Translations under genes and position numbers: made by a program | Source: Jongsikchunia kroppenstedtii DSM 45133 | GTDB lineage: Bacteria > Actinomycetota > Actinomycetes > Mycobacteriales > Mycobacteriaceae | Length of the DNA: 64,000 nt | NCBI RefSeq assembly: GCF_000380485.1 | Contig: NZ_AQYG01000051.1 | Coordinates: forward strand, 310,001-374,000 | Reading direction: 5' to 3' | Part shown: positions 33,585 through 43,412 of the stretch, piece by piece | How the letters are laid out: every line of letters begins with the position of its first letter | Numbering within the stretch: position 1 is the first letter of the stretch | Notes under the pieces: model-generated | Told to the model about the DNA's origin: nothing | Seen by the model: only the letters and a program-made list of their open reading frames with translations | The model's database searches: none

Positions 33585-34282
33585 TGGCAGCGCCGCTGAC
33601 TCTCGGCCCGAGCCCCGCGCGCCGCGCCACCCTGTCCCGACGAATCCGCTGGTTCGTCGCAGCGACAATCTCGTACAACGTCATCGAGGCGGTGGTCGCG
33701 CTGTCCGAAGGGACCCGTGTGTCGTCTACCGCACTCGTCGGTTTCGGTCTGGATTCGGTGATCGAGGTCTCGTCGGCCGCCGCCGTCGCCTGGCAGTTCG
33801 CGGGTCGCGATCCGCAGGCGCGGGAGAAGGTCGCGCTGCGCGTGATCGCGTTCTCCTTCTTCGCGCTGGCGGCGTACGTCACCGCCGACTCGCTGCGAGC
33901 GCTGTTCGGACTCGGCGAAGCCCGGCACTCCGTCGTAGGCATCGTCCTCGCAGCCGCGAGCCTCGCGATCATGCCGGTGCTGTCGTGGGCGCAGCGGCGC
34001 GCGGGCCGCGAGCTCGGATCGGTGTCAGCCGTGGCGGATTCGAAGCAGACCCTGCTCTGCACCTACCTGTCCGCGGTCCTGCTGGTCGGCCTGGTGGTCA
34101 ACGCGCTCTTCGACTGGTCGTGGGCGGATCCCCTTGCTGCACTGGTGATTGCGGTCATCGCCGTCCGGGAGGGCATCAATGCCTGGCAGGGCGACGCCTG
34201 CTGCGCAGCGCCGATCCGAGAACAGACCGCCACGGGGGCGGACGAATGCTCGTGCTGCGACGGCACCCGACCGCGCGACTGA
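33584..34282 (+). CDS. Short cation-diffusion-type metal exporter with Cys-rich tail
   Basis: The 232-residue membrane protein has about six hydrophobic segments and motifs of a compact CDF-like family: SYNVIEAVVALSEGTRVSS, GFGLDSVIEVSSA (an Asp where CDF proteins bind metal) and SVSAVADSKQTLLCTYLSA. It lacks the usual long C-terminal cytoplasmic domain. Instead it ends with a Cys-rich tail holding CCAAP, ECSCC and further polar residues that may bind a soft metal. Its start overlaps the stop of the CmtR-like gene. Context and cysteines argue for Cd, Pb or Zn export. An ATG at 33575 is an alternative start. Confidence 0.82.
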   Translation: MAAPLTLGPSPARRATLSRRIRWFVAATISYNVIEAVVALSEGTRVSSTALVGFGLDSVIEVSSAAAVAWQFAGRDPQAREKVALRVIAFSFFALAAYVTADSLRALFGLGEARHSVVGIVLAAASLAIMPVLSWAQRRAGRELGSVSAVADSKQTLLCTYLSAVLLVGLVVNALFDWSWADPLAALVIAVIAVREGINAWQGDACCAAPIREQTATGADECSCCDGTRPRD

Positions 34283-34301
34283 CGCGGCATCGAGAATGAG
34301 A

Positions 34302-34336
34302 AAGGCCCCCGATCCGGAATCCGGATCGGGGGCCTT
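34302..34336 (-). terminator. Terminator of ssrA (bidirectional)
   Basis: A GC-rich perfect stem (AAGGCCCCCGATCCGG against CCGGATCGGGGGCCTT) with a three-base loop lies between the exporter stop and the tmRNA 3' end. On the minus strand it ends in CCTTTCTC. It can serve both convergent transcripts. Confidence 0.85.
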
Positions 34337-34339
34337 CAC

Positions 34340-34708
34340 GGTGGAGCTGCCGGGAATCGAACCCGGGTCCTTCGCCGTGTCAGTAGGGCTTCTCCGTGTG
34401 CAGTTCGCTATGTCTCTACTCGGATCTCCTGGTCACGCGAACAAGCCAGGATGACGATCCCAGTCGCTGTTAGATGTTCCGTCCGACTCCGCGACCGAGC
34501 CGGACGGTGAGCCCCCTGAATGATGCCGGGATCCGGGGCGGAGGCACACCCGGGCCGACAGACTAGCCTTGCTGCTTAGGCAGCGAGAGCGTAGTCGCGC
34601 TGATTCTTATCGGCGCTTAATTGGTTGCTGCGACGCTTACGGTGGTCTCTAGCCTGCACCGACACGCTTCCCCTACCTCAACGCACGCAGTCGAAACCGT
34701 TCAGCCCC
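34340..34708 (-). ncRNA. ssrA: tmRNA
   Basis: Read on the minus strand the RNA starts GGGGCTGAACGGTTTCGACT and ends with the T-arm GGGTTCGATTCCC and acceptor CAGCTCCACC. The 5' GGGGCUG pairs with the 3' CAGCUCC to form the alanine-type acceptor stem. The tag frame encodes ADKNQRDYALAA followed by TAA, close to the mycobacterial tag. tmRNA frees stalled ribosomes together with SmpB, whose gene lies 6 kb away on the same strand. The final A of CCA does not appear to be encoded. Ends are set by the acceptor stem and are accurate to a base or two. Confidence 0.97.
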
Positions 34709-34837
34709 GAGGAAGGTCCGGTCCCGAGTCGTCTCTCGACTTCTCGCGGCCGGACTCTCGATTCTACGCGATACACGACCGCGGTCGCATACCGATTTTG
34801 ACTAGGCTCAAGGCACCGAAATCAACAAGGGGGCTAG

Positions 34838-35077
34838 GTGGCCGACGACGTACTGGGACTGACCGGAACGGTGATCAATCCGATCCGGTCCAAGGGCACG
34901 CCCGGCGAGATCCTGGTGGCATTCCGCGGCGGCAGCGAGACCTATATCGCCTACGCCGAGGAGCCGATAGCCGAAGGCGAATCGGTTCTCGTCATCGCCG
35001 TCCGTCCGGGCCATCAGGTCGATGTCGTCCCCTGGCCGGTCGACTCCGCGCTGCGAATCGGCTTGCTGGACAAGTAA
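34838..35077 (+). CDS. NfeD-like small protein
   Basis: The 79-residue protein reads GLTGTVINPIRSKGTPGEIL and later VLVIAVRPGHQVDVVPW, a short OB-like beta-barrel seen in partners of flotillins. It has no membrane segment. The GTG start is preceded by a strong purine run (AAGGGGG). The flotillin gene follows 57 bases later, which is the typical pair. The role is probably in membrane-domain organisation; it may help assemble or regulate the flotillin. Confidence 0.7.
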   Translation: MADDVLGLTGTVINPIRSKGTPGEILVAFRGGSETYIAYAEEPIAEGESVLVIAVRPGHQVDVVPWPVDSALRIGLLDK

Positions 35078-35134
35078 TCACCATCCGCCCACCAATGGTG
35101 GGCGCACAACCCGACCACACAACAGGAGTCCGCA

Positions 35135-36268
35135 ATGTTCGGATATCACGTCCCCAATCCCGACCAGGCGATGCTGATCAGTGGCGCCAAGAGTCGCGGC
35201 GAAGAACCCTTCCGCGTCGTCGTCGGCCACGGCAAGTGGGTCATGCCGATATTCCGCAAGGTCCGGTTCCTCACCCTCGCCATGAACGAGGCGGAGATCC
35301 AGGAGCGCTGCGTCACCGGCCAGGGCATCCTGCTCGACGTGCGTGCGGTCATCGCGTTCAAGGTGGCCAACGACAACGCCTCCCTAGTCAACGCCGCCCA
35401 ACGTTTCCTCTCCGAGCAGGAGAGCGAGATGTCCGTCCTCACCGGCCGAATCTTCTCCGGACACCTGCGGTCCATCGTCGGCTCGATGACCGTGGAAGAG
35501 ATCATCCGCGAACGGCAACGCCTCGCCGACGAGGTGCTCAAAGCCTCGAAGATCGAGATGGGCAACATCGGCCTGCTGGTCGATTCGTTCCAGATCCAAT
35601 CGATCGACGACATCAACCTCGGCTACATCGAGGCCCTGGCCGCACCGCACAACGCGGCGGTCAAACGTGACGCACAGATCGCCCAGGCGGCCGCGAATCA
35701 GGCTGCGGCGCAGGCCGAACAGGAGTCGATCCGCAAGCAGGCGGAGTTCGAGCGCGAAACCGCGGTGCTGCAGGCGCAATACAAGCAGGACACCGACCGC
35801 GCCCAGGCCGAGGCGTCCCAGGCCTATCCGATGGCCGAGGCGCAGGCCCAGCAGGCTGTCCTCGAACAGCAGCGGCTCCTGGCGGTCAAGCAGGCCGAGC
35901 TGCGCGAGCAGCAACTGCGGTCGGAGGTGATCAAGCCCGCCGAGGCCGAGGCCGAGCGGGTGCGCGTGCTCGCCAAAGCCGAGGCCGACCGCACCAAGAT
36001 CCAGGCCGAGGCGGCGGCATCGTTCAACAAGATCGCGCTCGATCAGCAGCTGATTTCGCAACTGCCGCAACTGGTTCGAGAAGCGGCCGGCGGCCTGTCG
36101 GGCGCCAACCTGACGGTCCTCAACGGCCAGGAAGGCGTCAACGAGACGATCACCGGGCTCGTCGGGCAGGGTATGGCCGTCCTCGGTACGTTGCGCGAAT
36201 CACTGGGTTCGGAAGCCACCGCCGACGATGCCGACCAATCGGAGCTGGAGCGGGGCGACCACACCTGA
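35135..36268 (+). CDS. Flotillin / SPFH domain protein
   Basis: The 377-residue protein has an SPFH domain at residues about 10-185 (VVVGHGKWVMPIFRKVRFLT, GRIFSGHLRSIVGSMTVEEI, IGLLVDSFQIQSIDDIN). A long Ala/Glu/Gln-rich coiled coil follows (about 190-320). It should form oligomeric membrane-associated scaffolds. No N-terminal membrane helix is evident, so it may attach through a hairpin or its NfeD-like partner encoded just upstream. ACAGGAGTCC before the ATG supports the start. Confidence 0.9.
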   Translation: MFGYHVPNPDQAMLISGAKSRGEEPFRVVVGHGKWVMPIFRKVRFLTLAMNEAEIQERCVTGQGILLDVRAVIAFKVANDNASLVNAAQRFLSEQESEMSVLTGRIFSGHLRSIVGSMTVEEIIRERQRLADEVLKASKIEMGNIGLLVDSFQIQSIDDINLGYIEALAAPHNAAVKRDAQIAQAAANQAAAQAEQESIRKQAEFERETAVLQAQYKQDTDRAQAEASQAYPMAEAQAQQAVLEQQRLLAVKQAELREQQLRSEVIKPAEAEAERVRVLAKAEADRTKIQAEAAASFNKIALDQQLISQLPQLVREAAGGLSGANLTVLNGQEGVNETITGLVGQGMAVLGTLRESLGSEATADDADQSELERGDHT

Positions 36269-36336
36269 TCCCTTGATGCCGGACGCATTTGGCCGCTGAG
36301 CCCTCCTGTCTCCCCGGCTGCGGCTATCGTCCACGC

Positions 36337-38160
36337 ATGACTACCCAGCCATCCGACGGGGCGGACGAGCAGGTCGAGTCCGTTGACCCGCCCGCGGCAC
36401 CCGATGCGTCGAGCCCGGAGGACGCCCCGACGGAAGAGTCGACCCCGGAGAACGCCGCGATCCAGGAGTCGACCCAGCCGGCCCAAACCCCCACGACCGC
36501 AAGCAGAGCGGTGCGGGCGCAGCGTTTCCTCGTCAATCAGCTGCGGCGGTTCTCGTATGCCGGCCTCGTCGTCGCCGTGCTGATGCTCTGGCTCTCGCTG
36601 ACGCCGTCGCTGCTGCCCCGCGGCCCGCTGTTCCAGGGCGCGGTCAGTGGCGGCAGTGCCGCGATCGGCTACTGCGTCGGCGTCTTCCTGGCGTGGCTGG
36701 CGCGCTACATGGTCTCCCGCGACACTGCGTGGCCGCAGCCGCGGGCGCGGTGGTGGCTGGGGCTCGCGGCGGTGGCCGTGGTCGGCTGGCTGGTGATGCT
36801 GATCCTGCATGCGCAGTGGGAGGAAGAGCTGCGGCGCCTGATGGACATGGAACTGCAGACGTGGACGGTCTACCCGATCACGATCGTCATCACGCTGGTC
36901 GTGCTGTGCCTGCTGATGACGATCGGTCGGGCCTGGGCCGGCCTGATCCGCTGGCTCGTCCGCAAGCTCACGGCCGTGGTGCCGCCACGTATCGCCGCGG
37001 TGTCCGGTGCGGCACTGGTGGTGATCGTGACGATCTTCCTGGTGAACGGCGTCATCGTCAGCTGGGCGATGAACACGCTCAACAGTTCGTTCGCCGCCGC
37101 CAACGACGAGACCAAGGCCGCCTCGGTGGAACCGACCAGCCCCCTGCGCTCCGGCGGTCCGGGTTCGCTGGTCAGCTGGGACTCACTCGGTCGTGAGGGC
37201 CGGCAGGTCGTCGGGGCCGGTCCGTCGGTCCAGCAGTTGACCGACTTCAACCACACCCCCGCGATGGAACCGATCCGCGTATACGCCGGGCTGGACTCCA
37301 CCGACTCGATCCGTGATCGCGCCGCGATCGTGGTCCGCGAACTGCAGCGCACCGGCGCCTTCCAGCGCAAGGTCATCGGGCTGGGCACCTCGACTGGTAG
37401 TGGTTGGCTCAATCAGTCGAGCATGGATTCCCTGGAATACATGTACAACGGCGACACCGCGATGGCATCGATGCAGTACTCGTATCTGCCGAGCTGGCTG
37501 TCGTTCATCGTCGACCAAAACCGGGCGCGGGCCGCGGGCCAGGCCCTCTTCGAAGCGGTCGATGCGCAGATCCGCCGGATGCCCGAAGCCGAGCGGCCGA
37601 AGGTGGTCGTGTTCGGCGAGAGCCTCGGCAGCTTCGGCGCCGAGTCCGCGTTCGGCACCATCCCGGACATCGCGGCGCGCACCGACGGCGCGCTGTTCAG
37701 CGGGCCCACATTCAGCAACGAGTTGTGGGAGCAGACGACTCACGACCGCGACCGGGGCAGCCCGGCGTGGTTGCCCATCTACGAGCACGGACAGCAGGTT
37801 CGATTCGTCGCCGAGCCCAAGGACCTCGCGCGGCCTGATGCCCCGTGGCCCGGTCCGCGAATCGTCTACCTGCAGCATCCGTCCGACCCGATCACCAACT
37901 GGACGCCACGGCTGCTGTTCAACGAGCCCGCGTGGCTCAAGGGATCCCGTGGCCGGGACGTGCTGTCGTCGATGACCTGGATTCCGATCGTCACCTTTTT
38001 GCAGGTGTCCGCCGACATGGCGGTGTCGACGTCGGTCCCCGACGGGCACGGACACTCCTACCTGGAAGGGATTCCGTACTGCTGGGCCGCGATCCTCGAG
38101 CCACCCGGCTGGACGGTCGAGAAGACCCAGCAGCTGGTTCCGCATCTGACCCGCGACTGA
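36337..38160 (+). CDS. Membrane-bound alpha/beta hydrolase (former DUF2319 type)
   Basis: The 607-residue protein has an acidic Pro/Glu-rich cytosolic N-terminus (about 1-55), four hydrophobic helices (about 68-90, 105-125, 140-160, 180-205, with a further segment near 230-250), and a large outer hydrolase domain. The hydrolase domain shows RVYAGLDSTDSIRDRA and the nucleophile elbow VVFGESLGSFGAESAF. This layout is that of the Abhydrolase_9 family common in mycobacteria. The natural substrate is unknown; envelope lipids or esters are likely. The ATG at 36337 is chosen over upstream in-frame codons because the coding bias begins there. A strong terminator follows. Confidence 0.82.
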   Translation: MTTQPSDGADEQVESVDPPAAPDASSPEDAPTEESTPENAAIQESTQPAQTPTTASRAVRAQRFLVNQLRRFSYAGLVVAVLMLWLSLTPSLLPRGPLFQGAVSGGSAAIGYCVGVFLAWLARYMVSRDTAWPQPRARWWLGLAAVAVVGWLVMLILHAQWEEELRRLMDMELQTWTVYPITIVITLVVLCLLMTIGRAWAGLIRWLVRKLTAVVPPRIAAVSGAALVVIVTIFLVNGVIVSWAMNTLNSSFAAANDETKAASVEPTSPLRSGGPGSLVSWDSLGREGRQVVGAGPSVQQLTDFNHTPAMEPIRVYAGLDSTDSIRDRAAIVVRELQRTGAFQRKVIGLGTSTGSGWLNQSSMDSLEYMYNGDTAMASMQYSYLPSWLSFIVDQNRARAAGQALFEAVDAQIRRMPEAERPKVVVFGESLGSFGAESAFGTIPDIAARTDGALFSGPTFSNELWEQTTHDRDRGSPAWLPIYEHGQQVRFVAEPKDLARPDAPWPGPRIVYLQHPSDPITNWTPRLLFNEPAWLKGSRGRDVLSSMTWIPIVTFLQVSADMAVSTSVPDGHGHSYLEGIPYCWAAILEPPGWTVEKTQQLVPHLTRD

Positions 38161-38165
38161 GAACC

Positions 38166-38205
38166 AGAAAGGCCCCCTTCATCGAATGATGAAGGGGGCC
38201 TTTCT
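38166..38205. terminator. Bidirectional terminator
   Basis: AGAAAGGCCCCCTTCAT pairs with ATGAAGGGGGCCTTTCT around a short loop, between the convergent hydrolase and mmpL-type genes. A T-run is present in each direction because the arms begin and end in A/T. It ends both transcripts. Confidence 0.9.
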
Positions 38206-38219
38206 AGTTCGGGCCGAAC

Positions 38220-40571
38220 CTACGACTTCGCCGACTGGTAGGCATCCGATCTAGGATCCTGCTGCTGCGATGGCAGCGGAATCCTGCGGATGGCCTCGCC
38301 CTCGATATCGACGTTCGGCAGGATCTTGTCCAGCCACTTGGGTATCCACCACGCCCGATCGCCCATGACCGCGATCACCGCGGGCACCACGATCATCCGG
38401 ACGATGAACGCGTCGAAGAACACCGCCGCGGCCAACGAGAAGCCCATCATCTTGGACACGGTCTCCGGCGAGAGCATGAACGCCGCGAACACGCAGATCA
38501 TGATGACCGCGGCCGATGCGACGACACGCGCTCCATGTTTGTAACCGCTGATGACTGCTTCACGCGCGGTCATCCCATGGACATACTCCTCGCGCATTCG
38601 AGTCACCAGGAACACCTGATAGTCGATCGCCAGGCCGAACACCACGCCGATCAAGAAGATCGGGAGGAACGAGATGATCGACTGCGGATGACTGATGATG
38701 CCCAGGTGCCCCTCTTGGAAGATCGCGACCGTGGCACCGAAGGTGGCCGCCACCGAGAACACGAAGCCGAGAGTTGCGGTGAGCGGCACCAGGATCGACC
38801 TGAAAATGATCATCATGATGATGAACGCCAGACCGATCACGAGGATCAGGTACGGGATCAGCGCCGAACTCAGCTTGGCCGAGATGTCGGACATGATCGC
38901 GGTCTGCCCGCCGACGTGGATCTCGGTGCCCGCATCCTTGACGGCGCTTTCCTTGGCATAGTCACGGATCTTTTCGACCAAGTCGTGCGTCGCCGTGCTG
39001 CTCGGCGACTGCTGCGGAACCACCAGCAACAGAGCCGTGTTTCCATTGACGGCCGCGACCGCAGGCGCGCCCGCCACGTAGGTGGTGCCGCTGCTATTGG
39101 TGCTGTCGATGAAGCCGATCGCCTTGCCGGCGGCCGCCTTGACGTCGCCGGCCTCCTTGGCCTGCACAGTCACATAGAGCTCGCCGCCGTTGGCGCCCTC
39201 GCCGAACCCCTTCTGCATCAGGGCGATAGCGGGACGCTCGGCGTCGGAGGTGAAATCCATACCCAGCTTGAGACTGCCGATCGGGATGGCAACGATCGCC
39301 AGCAGGATCAAGAAGGCGATCGCTATCGGCAACGGGCGGCGGCCTTTGGTAATCGCAATGATGAAGCGGTGTCCGTTGGACTCCATCTCCTCCGGCTCGT
39401 CACCGTGCCGCAGGCCCTTCACTCGCGGCTTGAACGCGAACCGCCCGAAAGCGCCGAGGAGGGCCGGGATCAACGTCAAGGCGCCGAGCACCGCGATCAG
39501 CACGGCCACACCGGCGCCGCCACCCATCTGACCGACGAACGGGATACCGACGACGTTGAGCGCGACCACCGCGATGATCACTGTCAAGCCCGCGAAACAC
39601 ACTGCGGTTCCGGCGGTTCCGACCGCACGACCTGCCGCCGATTCGCGATCCGGATCGACGTTGAGCTCACTGCGATACCGCGACACGATGAACAACGCAT
39701 AGTCGATCGATACCGCGATTCCGAGCATCATGATGATCCCGGTCGCACTCTCGTTCATGTTGAAGATGCCGGCGCCAAGCGTGACCAGCTGCATCGACAG
39801 CATGACCCCGACAATTGCTGTGATGATCGGGATGAACGCGGCGATCAACGCGCCGAACGCCACGATCATCACCACGAAACCGGCGATGAAGCCGATCGCC
39901 TCGGACGCCCCCTGCTGCTGCACCTGCATCAGCGCGCCGGTCGCCTCGACTTGGAGTCCGCCGACCCGATGCTTCTTGAGCACGTCCTTCAGGTCGTTCT
40001 GCGCCCCGATTTTCAGATCTTCCGGATGGGTCACCTGATTGACCTCGATGAGGCCCACCTTGCCCTTGTTCTCCCCGGATTGACTCATCACCGCCGCGTC
40101 ATTCGGGTGAGCGAGCGGGCTCGCAACACCGGTCTCCCCTGACGGAGCGCCATAGATGTACGAGTTGATCTTGGTCAGATCAGCCTCGGCCGCAGCGCGA
40201 TCCGCCGGGTTCTTCGCATCCGCGACCTTCTTCTTCGCGTCTTTGAGTTCGTTCTGATAGCTGGGCATGTTCTGCAGGTCCCGGACCAGACCGTCCAACT
40301 CCGAACGGTGGTTGGCCAGACCGTCCTGCGCGAATACCACCACGCTCGTCGACGACTCGCGCGATTTCTCGTTGTTCGCGGGGAACTCTTGCTTGATGAC
40401 AGTCATCGCCTTGCCGCCGTCGGTGCCGGGCAGCTCGAAGTCCTTGGAGAACTTCGGATTGAATATGCCGACCAGGCCGAACACCACGACGAGTAACGCG
40501 ACCCAGGCCGCGATCACCCACCACTTATGTCGAAACGAGAACCGGCCGAGCCGGTACAACAGCAGTGCCAT
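38220..40571 (-). CDS. MMPL family (RND) transporter
   Basis: The 783-residue protein has the MmpL/YdfJ architecture: one N-terminal helix, a first extracytoplasmic domain (about 40-200), a five-helix bundle with the conserved GIAVSIDYALFIVSRYRSEL, a second extracytoplasmic domain, and a second bundle with VVFGLAIDYQVFLVTRMREEY. Asp-Tyr pairs in both motifs are the proton-relay sites. It is on the short side for mycobacterial MmpL proteins and lacks the long C-terminal tail of MmpL3, so it may be a lipid or drug exporter. GAGAGGAAACTG before the ATG at 40571 supports the start. An inverted repeat about 90 bases upstream is a likely operator. Confidence 0.9.
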   Translation of the reverse strand: MALLLYRLGRFSFRHKWWVIAAWVALLVVVFGLVGIFNPKFSKDFELPGTDGGKAMTVIKQEFPANNEKSRESSTSVVVFAQDGLANHRSELDGLVRDLQNMPSYQNELKDAKKKVADAKNPADRAAAEADLTKINSYIYGAPSGETGVASPLAHPNDAAVMSQSGENKGKVGLIEVNQVTHPEDLKIGAQNDLKDVLKKHRVGGLQVEATGALMQVQQQGASEAIGFIAGFVVMIVAFGALIAAFIPIITAIVGVMLSMQLVTLGAGIFNMNESATGIIMMLGIAVSIDYALFIVSRYRSELNVDPDRESAAGRAVGTAGTAVCFAGLTVIIAVVALNVVGIPFVGQMGGGAGVAVLIAVLGALTLIPALLGAFGRFAFKPRVKGLRHGDEPEEMESNGHRFIIAITKGRRPLPIAIAFLILLAIVAIPIGSLKLGMDFTSDAERPAIALMQKGFGEGANGGELYVTVQAKEAGDVKAAAGKAIGFIDSTNSSGTTYVAGAPAVAAVNGNTALLLVVPQQSPSSTATHDLVEKIRDYAKESAVKDAGTEIHVGGQTAIMSDISAKLSSALIPYLILVIGLAFIIMMIIFRSILVPLTATLGFVFSVAATFGATVAIFQEGHLGIISHPQSIISFLPIFLIGVVFGLAIDYQVFLVTRMREEYVHGMTAREAVISGYKHGARVVASAAVIMICVFAAFMLSPETVSKMMGFSLAAAVFFDAFIVRMIVVPAVIAVMGDRAWWIPKWLDKILPNVDIEGEAIRRIPLPSQQQDPRSDAYQSAKS

Positions 40572-40661
40572 CAGTTTCCTCTCATCATCACCATCGGCCA
40601 TGACCGATTTCGGTGTCGTCGATGACGTTACGGCAGCCTAACGACAGCGGCCATCCACGCA

Positions 40662-40678
40662 TCAACGCCAAGCGTTGA
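40662..40678 (-). promoter_or_regulatory. Palindromic operator upstream of the MMPL gene
   Basis: TCAACGC-CAA-GCGTTGA is a perfect 17-base inverted repeat between smpB and the MMPL gene, 91 bases before the latter's start. Its form suits a TetR-type repressor. No regulator gene is adjacent. Confidence 0.5.
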
Positions 40679-40751
40679 CTGTTCGAATAGATTGACTGGG
40701 CGAGCCGCTCGAATTCATCGCGAGATCTCCTCGGGCGGCCGACGCCCGCTC

Positions 40752-41222
40752 CTACATGCCCTTGACCCGCCGCCCCAGCTCGCGAGTGACCTCGCGCTGA
40801 GCGGTGCGTCGTGCCAGATCCTGGCGCTTGTCGTGCGCCTGTTTGCCGCGCGCGAGTGCCAATTCGACCTTCACCTTGCCATCGGTGAAATACATCGACA
40901 GCGGCACCAACGTCAGATTTCCATCCCGGATCTTGCCGATCAGGCTGTCGATCTCACGACGGTGCAGCAGCAGCTTCCGGGTACGCCGCGGCGCGTGGTT
41001 CGTCCACGACCCGTGTCCGTACTCGGGAATGTGCAGCCCGCGCAGCCAGACCTCGCCGTCGTCGACGGTCGCGAACGCGTCGACCAACGACGCCTTGCCT
41101 TCACGCAGCGACTTCACCTCGGTGCCGACCAGCGCTACGCCGGCCTCGTAGGTGTCGAGGATGGCGTAGTTGTGCCGCGCTTTGCGGTTGGTCGCAATCG
41201 GCTTGCGGCCCTTCTCTTTCAA
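40752..41222 (-). CDS. smpB: tmRNA-binding protein SmpB
   Basis: The 156-residue protein contains the SmpB core: [59 protein letters not shown] and the basic C-terminal tail [19 protein letters not shown] that enters the ribosomal decoding centre. It delivers tmRNA to stalled ribosomes. It follows ftsX by about 40 bases and should be cotranscribed with the ftsEX block. ssrA lies about 6 kb downstream on the same strand. Confidence 0.96.
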   Translation of the reverse strand: MKEKGRKPIATNRKARHNYAILDTYEAGVALVGTEVKSLREGKASLVDAFATVDDGEVWLRGLHIPEYGHGSWTNHAPRRTRKLLLHRREIDSLIGKIRDGNLTLVPLSMYFTDGKVKVELALARGKQAHDKRQDLARRTAQREVTRELGRRVKGM

Positions 41223-41263
41223 CTACTTCCCCTCTGACAACTCGCGACCGACCGGTGCGGACG

Positions 41264-42214
41264 TCAATTCCGCACGTAGACCCGCAGCGTCGCATAACCG
41301 GTGACGGCGGCCAGCGCAGCACCGACGATCACCAACCACGGGGACACAAACAGTACGTCGGTGTCGGAGATCTTGGCCAGGATATTAATGCCGTACAGAT
41401 CCTTGAGCGCGTTGTCGAACAGCACCGTCTTGGCCGTGAACAGGCCCGCGATCGCCAATATCGAGCCGATCACCGACGCGAACACCGCCTCCAGGAGGAA
41501 CGGCAGCTGTGTGTACCAGCGCGTCGCACCGACCAGCCGCATGATGCCGACCTCGGTGCGCCGGGTGTATGCGGCCACCTGAACCGTGTTGGCGATCAGC
41601 AGCACCGCCGCCACCGCGAGGACCAGCGCGATGGTGAACGCCGCGTTGCGCACGCCGTCCAGCACGCTGAAGATCCGTTTCACCAGATCACGCTGATCGA
41701 GCACCTGGTCAATCGCGTTGCGCGGGTCGCCGGCGGCGAATGGCTGCGCGGGGTCGGGTTGTTTGTCGGGCTGCAGCTGGTCGACCAGCGGACCGAAGTC
41801 GTCGGCCGACTTGGCACGCACTCGGAACGAACCCGGGAACGTATCCGGGGTCAGCAGATCGCGCATCTCGGGCTGATTGACGAACGTGCGCGTCTTGGCA
41901 TCGTTGAGCGCCTCGGCCGGGCTGATGTATTCGACGCGGGTGACGCCGGGCATCGACTCCAGCTTCGACTGCAGCGCGGTGCATTCCTGGGCGCGGCAGT
42001 CCGGGTCCTTCAGGGAGAGGTCCATCTTGACGAAGACCTGCATCTCCACCCGGGACAGGAAGATCTTCTGGCTCTTGTCGGCCATCTGCACCACCAGCAG
42101 CCCCGCACCGAACATGCCGAGGGTGATCGCCGTGGTCAGAATCATCGCCACCGTCATGGTGATGTTGCGGCGGAAGCCGTTGAAGACTTCGCTGAAAATG
42201 AAGCTCGATCGCAT
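41264..42214 (-). CDS. ftsX: Cell division ABC permease FtsX
   Basis: The 316-residue protein has an N-terminal cytosolic stretch and first helix (FNGFRRNITMTVAMILTTAI), a large outer loop of about 120 residues with three cysteines, two of them close together (DCRAQEC), and three C-terminal helices ending in ATLRVYVRN. FtsX works with FtsE to activate peptidoglycan hydrolases (RipC in mycobacteria) outside the membrane. The outer loop DCRAQECTAL is the conserved extracellular part. It starts 54 bases after ftsE. Confidence 0.93.
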   Translation of the reverse strand: MRSSFIFSEVFNGFRRNITMTVAMILTTAITLGMFGAGLLVVQMADKSQKIFLSRVEMQVFVKMDLSLKDPDCRAQECTALQSKLESMPGVTRVEYISPAEALNDAKTRTFVNQPEMRDLLTPDTFPGSFRVRAKSADDFGPLVDQLQPDKQPDPAQPFAAGDPRNAIDQVLDQRDLVKRIFSVLDGVRNAAFTIALVLAVAAVLLIANTVQVAAYTRRTEVGIMRLVGATRWYTQLPFLLEAVFASVIGSILAIAGLFTAKTVLFDNALKDLYGINILAKISDTDVLFVSPWLVIVGAALAAVTGYATLRVYVRN

Positions 42215-42268
42215 GCGCTTGCTATGTCCTTATATCGGGGCAGTCGTGAGCGGACGGGTCGGGCGGGC

Positions 42269-42955
<687 letters not shown>

Positions 42956-43016
42956 GGCACCCAATAGTACTGACGAATCCGGGTGCTTCCGGGAGGTGCG
43001 CCTGCGGCGATGCGCG

Positions 43017-43412
43017 TCAGGGAATCCTCGGCACCGACGGCAGGCTAAAGCCTGGTGGCAACTGGAACGGTCCGGGCGGCGCAGGACTGCTCGAGGTCCC
43101 CGACTCATCCGGCATAGAGGTGGGCGCAGTCGACGCCGAGGAACTGGTCGTGGGCGTGCTCGACGACGATGACGTGGTCGGCTTGCGCCGGGTGGTGGTC
43201 GTCGGTTCGGTCGTCGGCTCGGTCTCCGTGGGGCGCGGCCGTTGCGCGAAGCGCTCGGCAGCAGCCTCTCGGGCCTTGGCCTCGTCCTGCTTCTGGTAGT
43301 GAGCAGAGGCCTGCCCGTACGCGAGCATCAGACCGATGAACACGACGATCAGCAGCAGCGTCGTGCTACGCATCCGGCCACCGAACACGGTGCGGGGAAT
43401 TGTCACCTTCAT
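43017..43412 (-). CDS. Single-pass membrane protein with Thr/Ser/Pro-rich tail
   Basis: The 131-residue protein has one hydrophobic segment (about residues 15-36, [19 protein letters not shown]), a charged helix with [16 protein letters not shown], and a low-complexity Thr/Ser/Pro tail. It matches in position and style the proline-rich protein between mscS and ftsE in mycobacteria (Rv3103c type). The start overlaps the mscS stop by four bases. It may anchor in the membrane with its tail in the cell wall. No catalytic function is visible. Confidence 0.72.
   Translation of the reverse strand: MKVTIPRTVFGGRMRSTTLLLIVVFIGLMLAYGQASAHYQKQDEAKAREAAAERFAQRPRPTETEPTTEPTTTTRRKPTTSSSSSTPTTSSSASTAPTSMPDESGTSSSPAPPGPFQLPPGFSLPSVPRIP

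Noticed and set aside
34341-34380. tRNA-like T-arm and acceptor
   Set aside because: It is the 3' end of tmRNA; the matching 5' part lies at about 34690-34708 and the tag frame is present.
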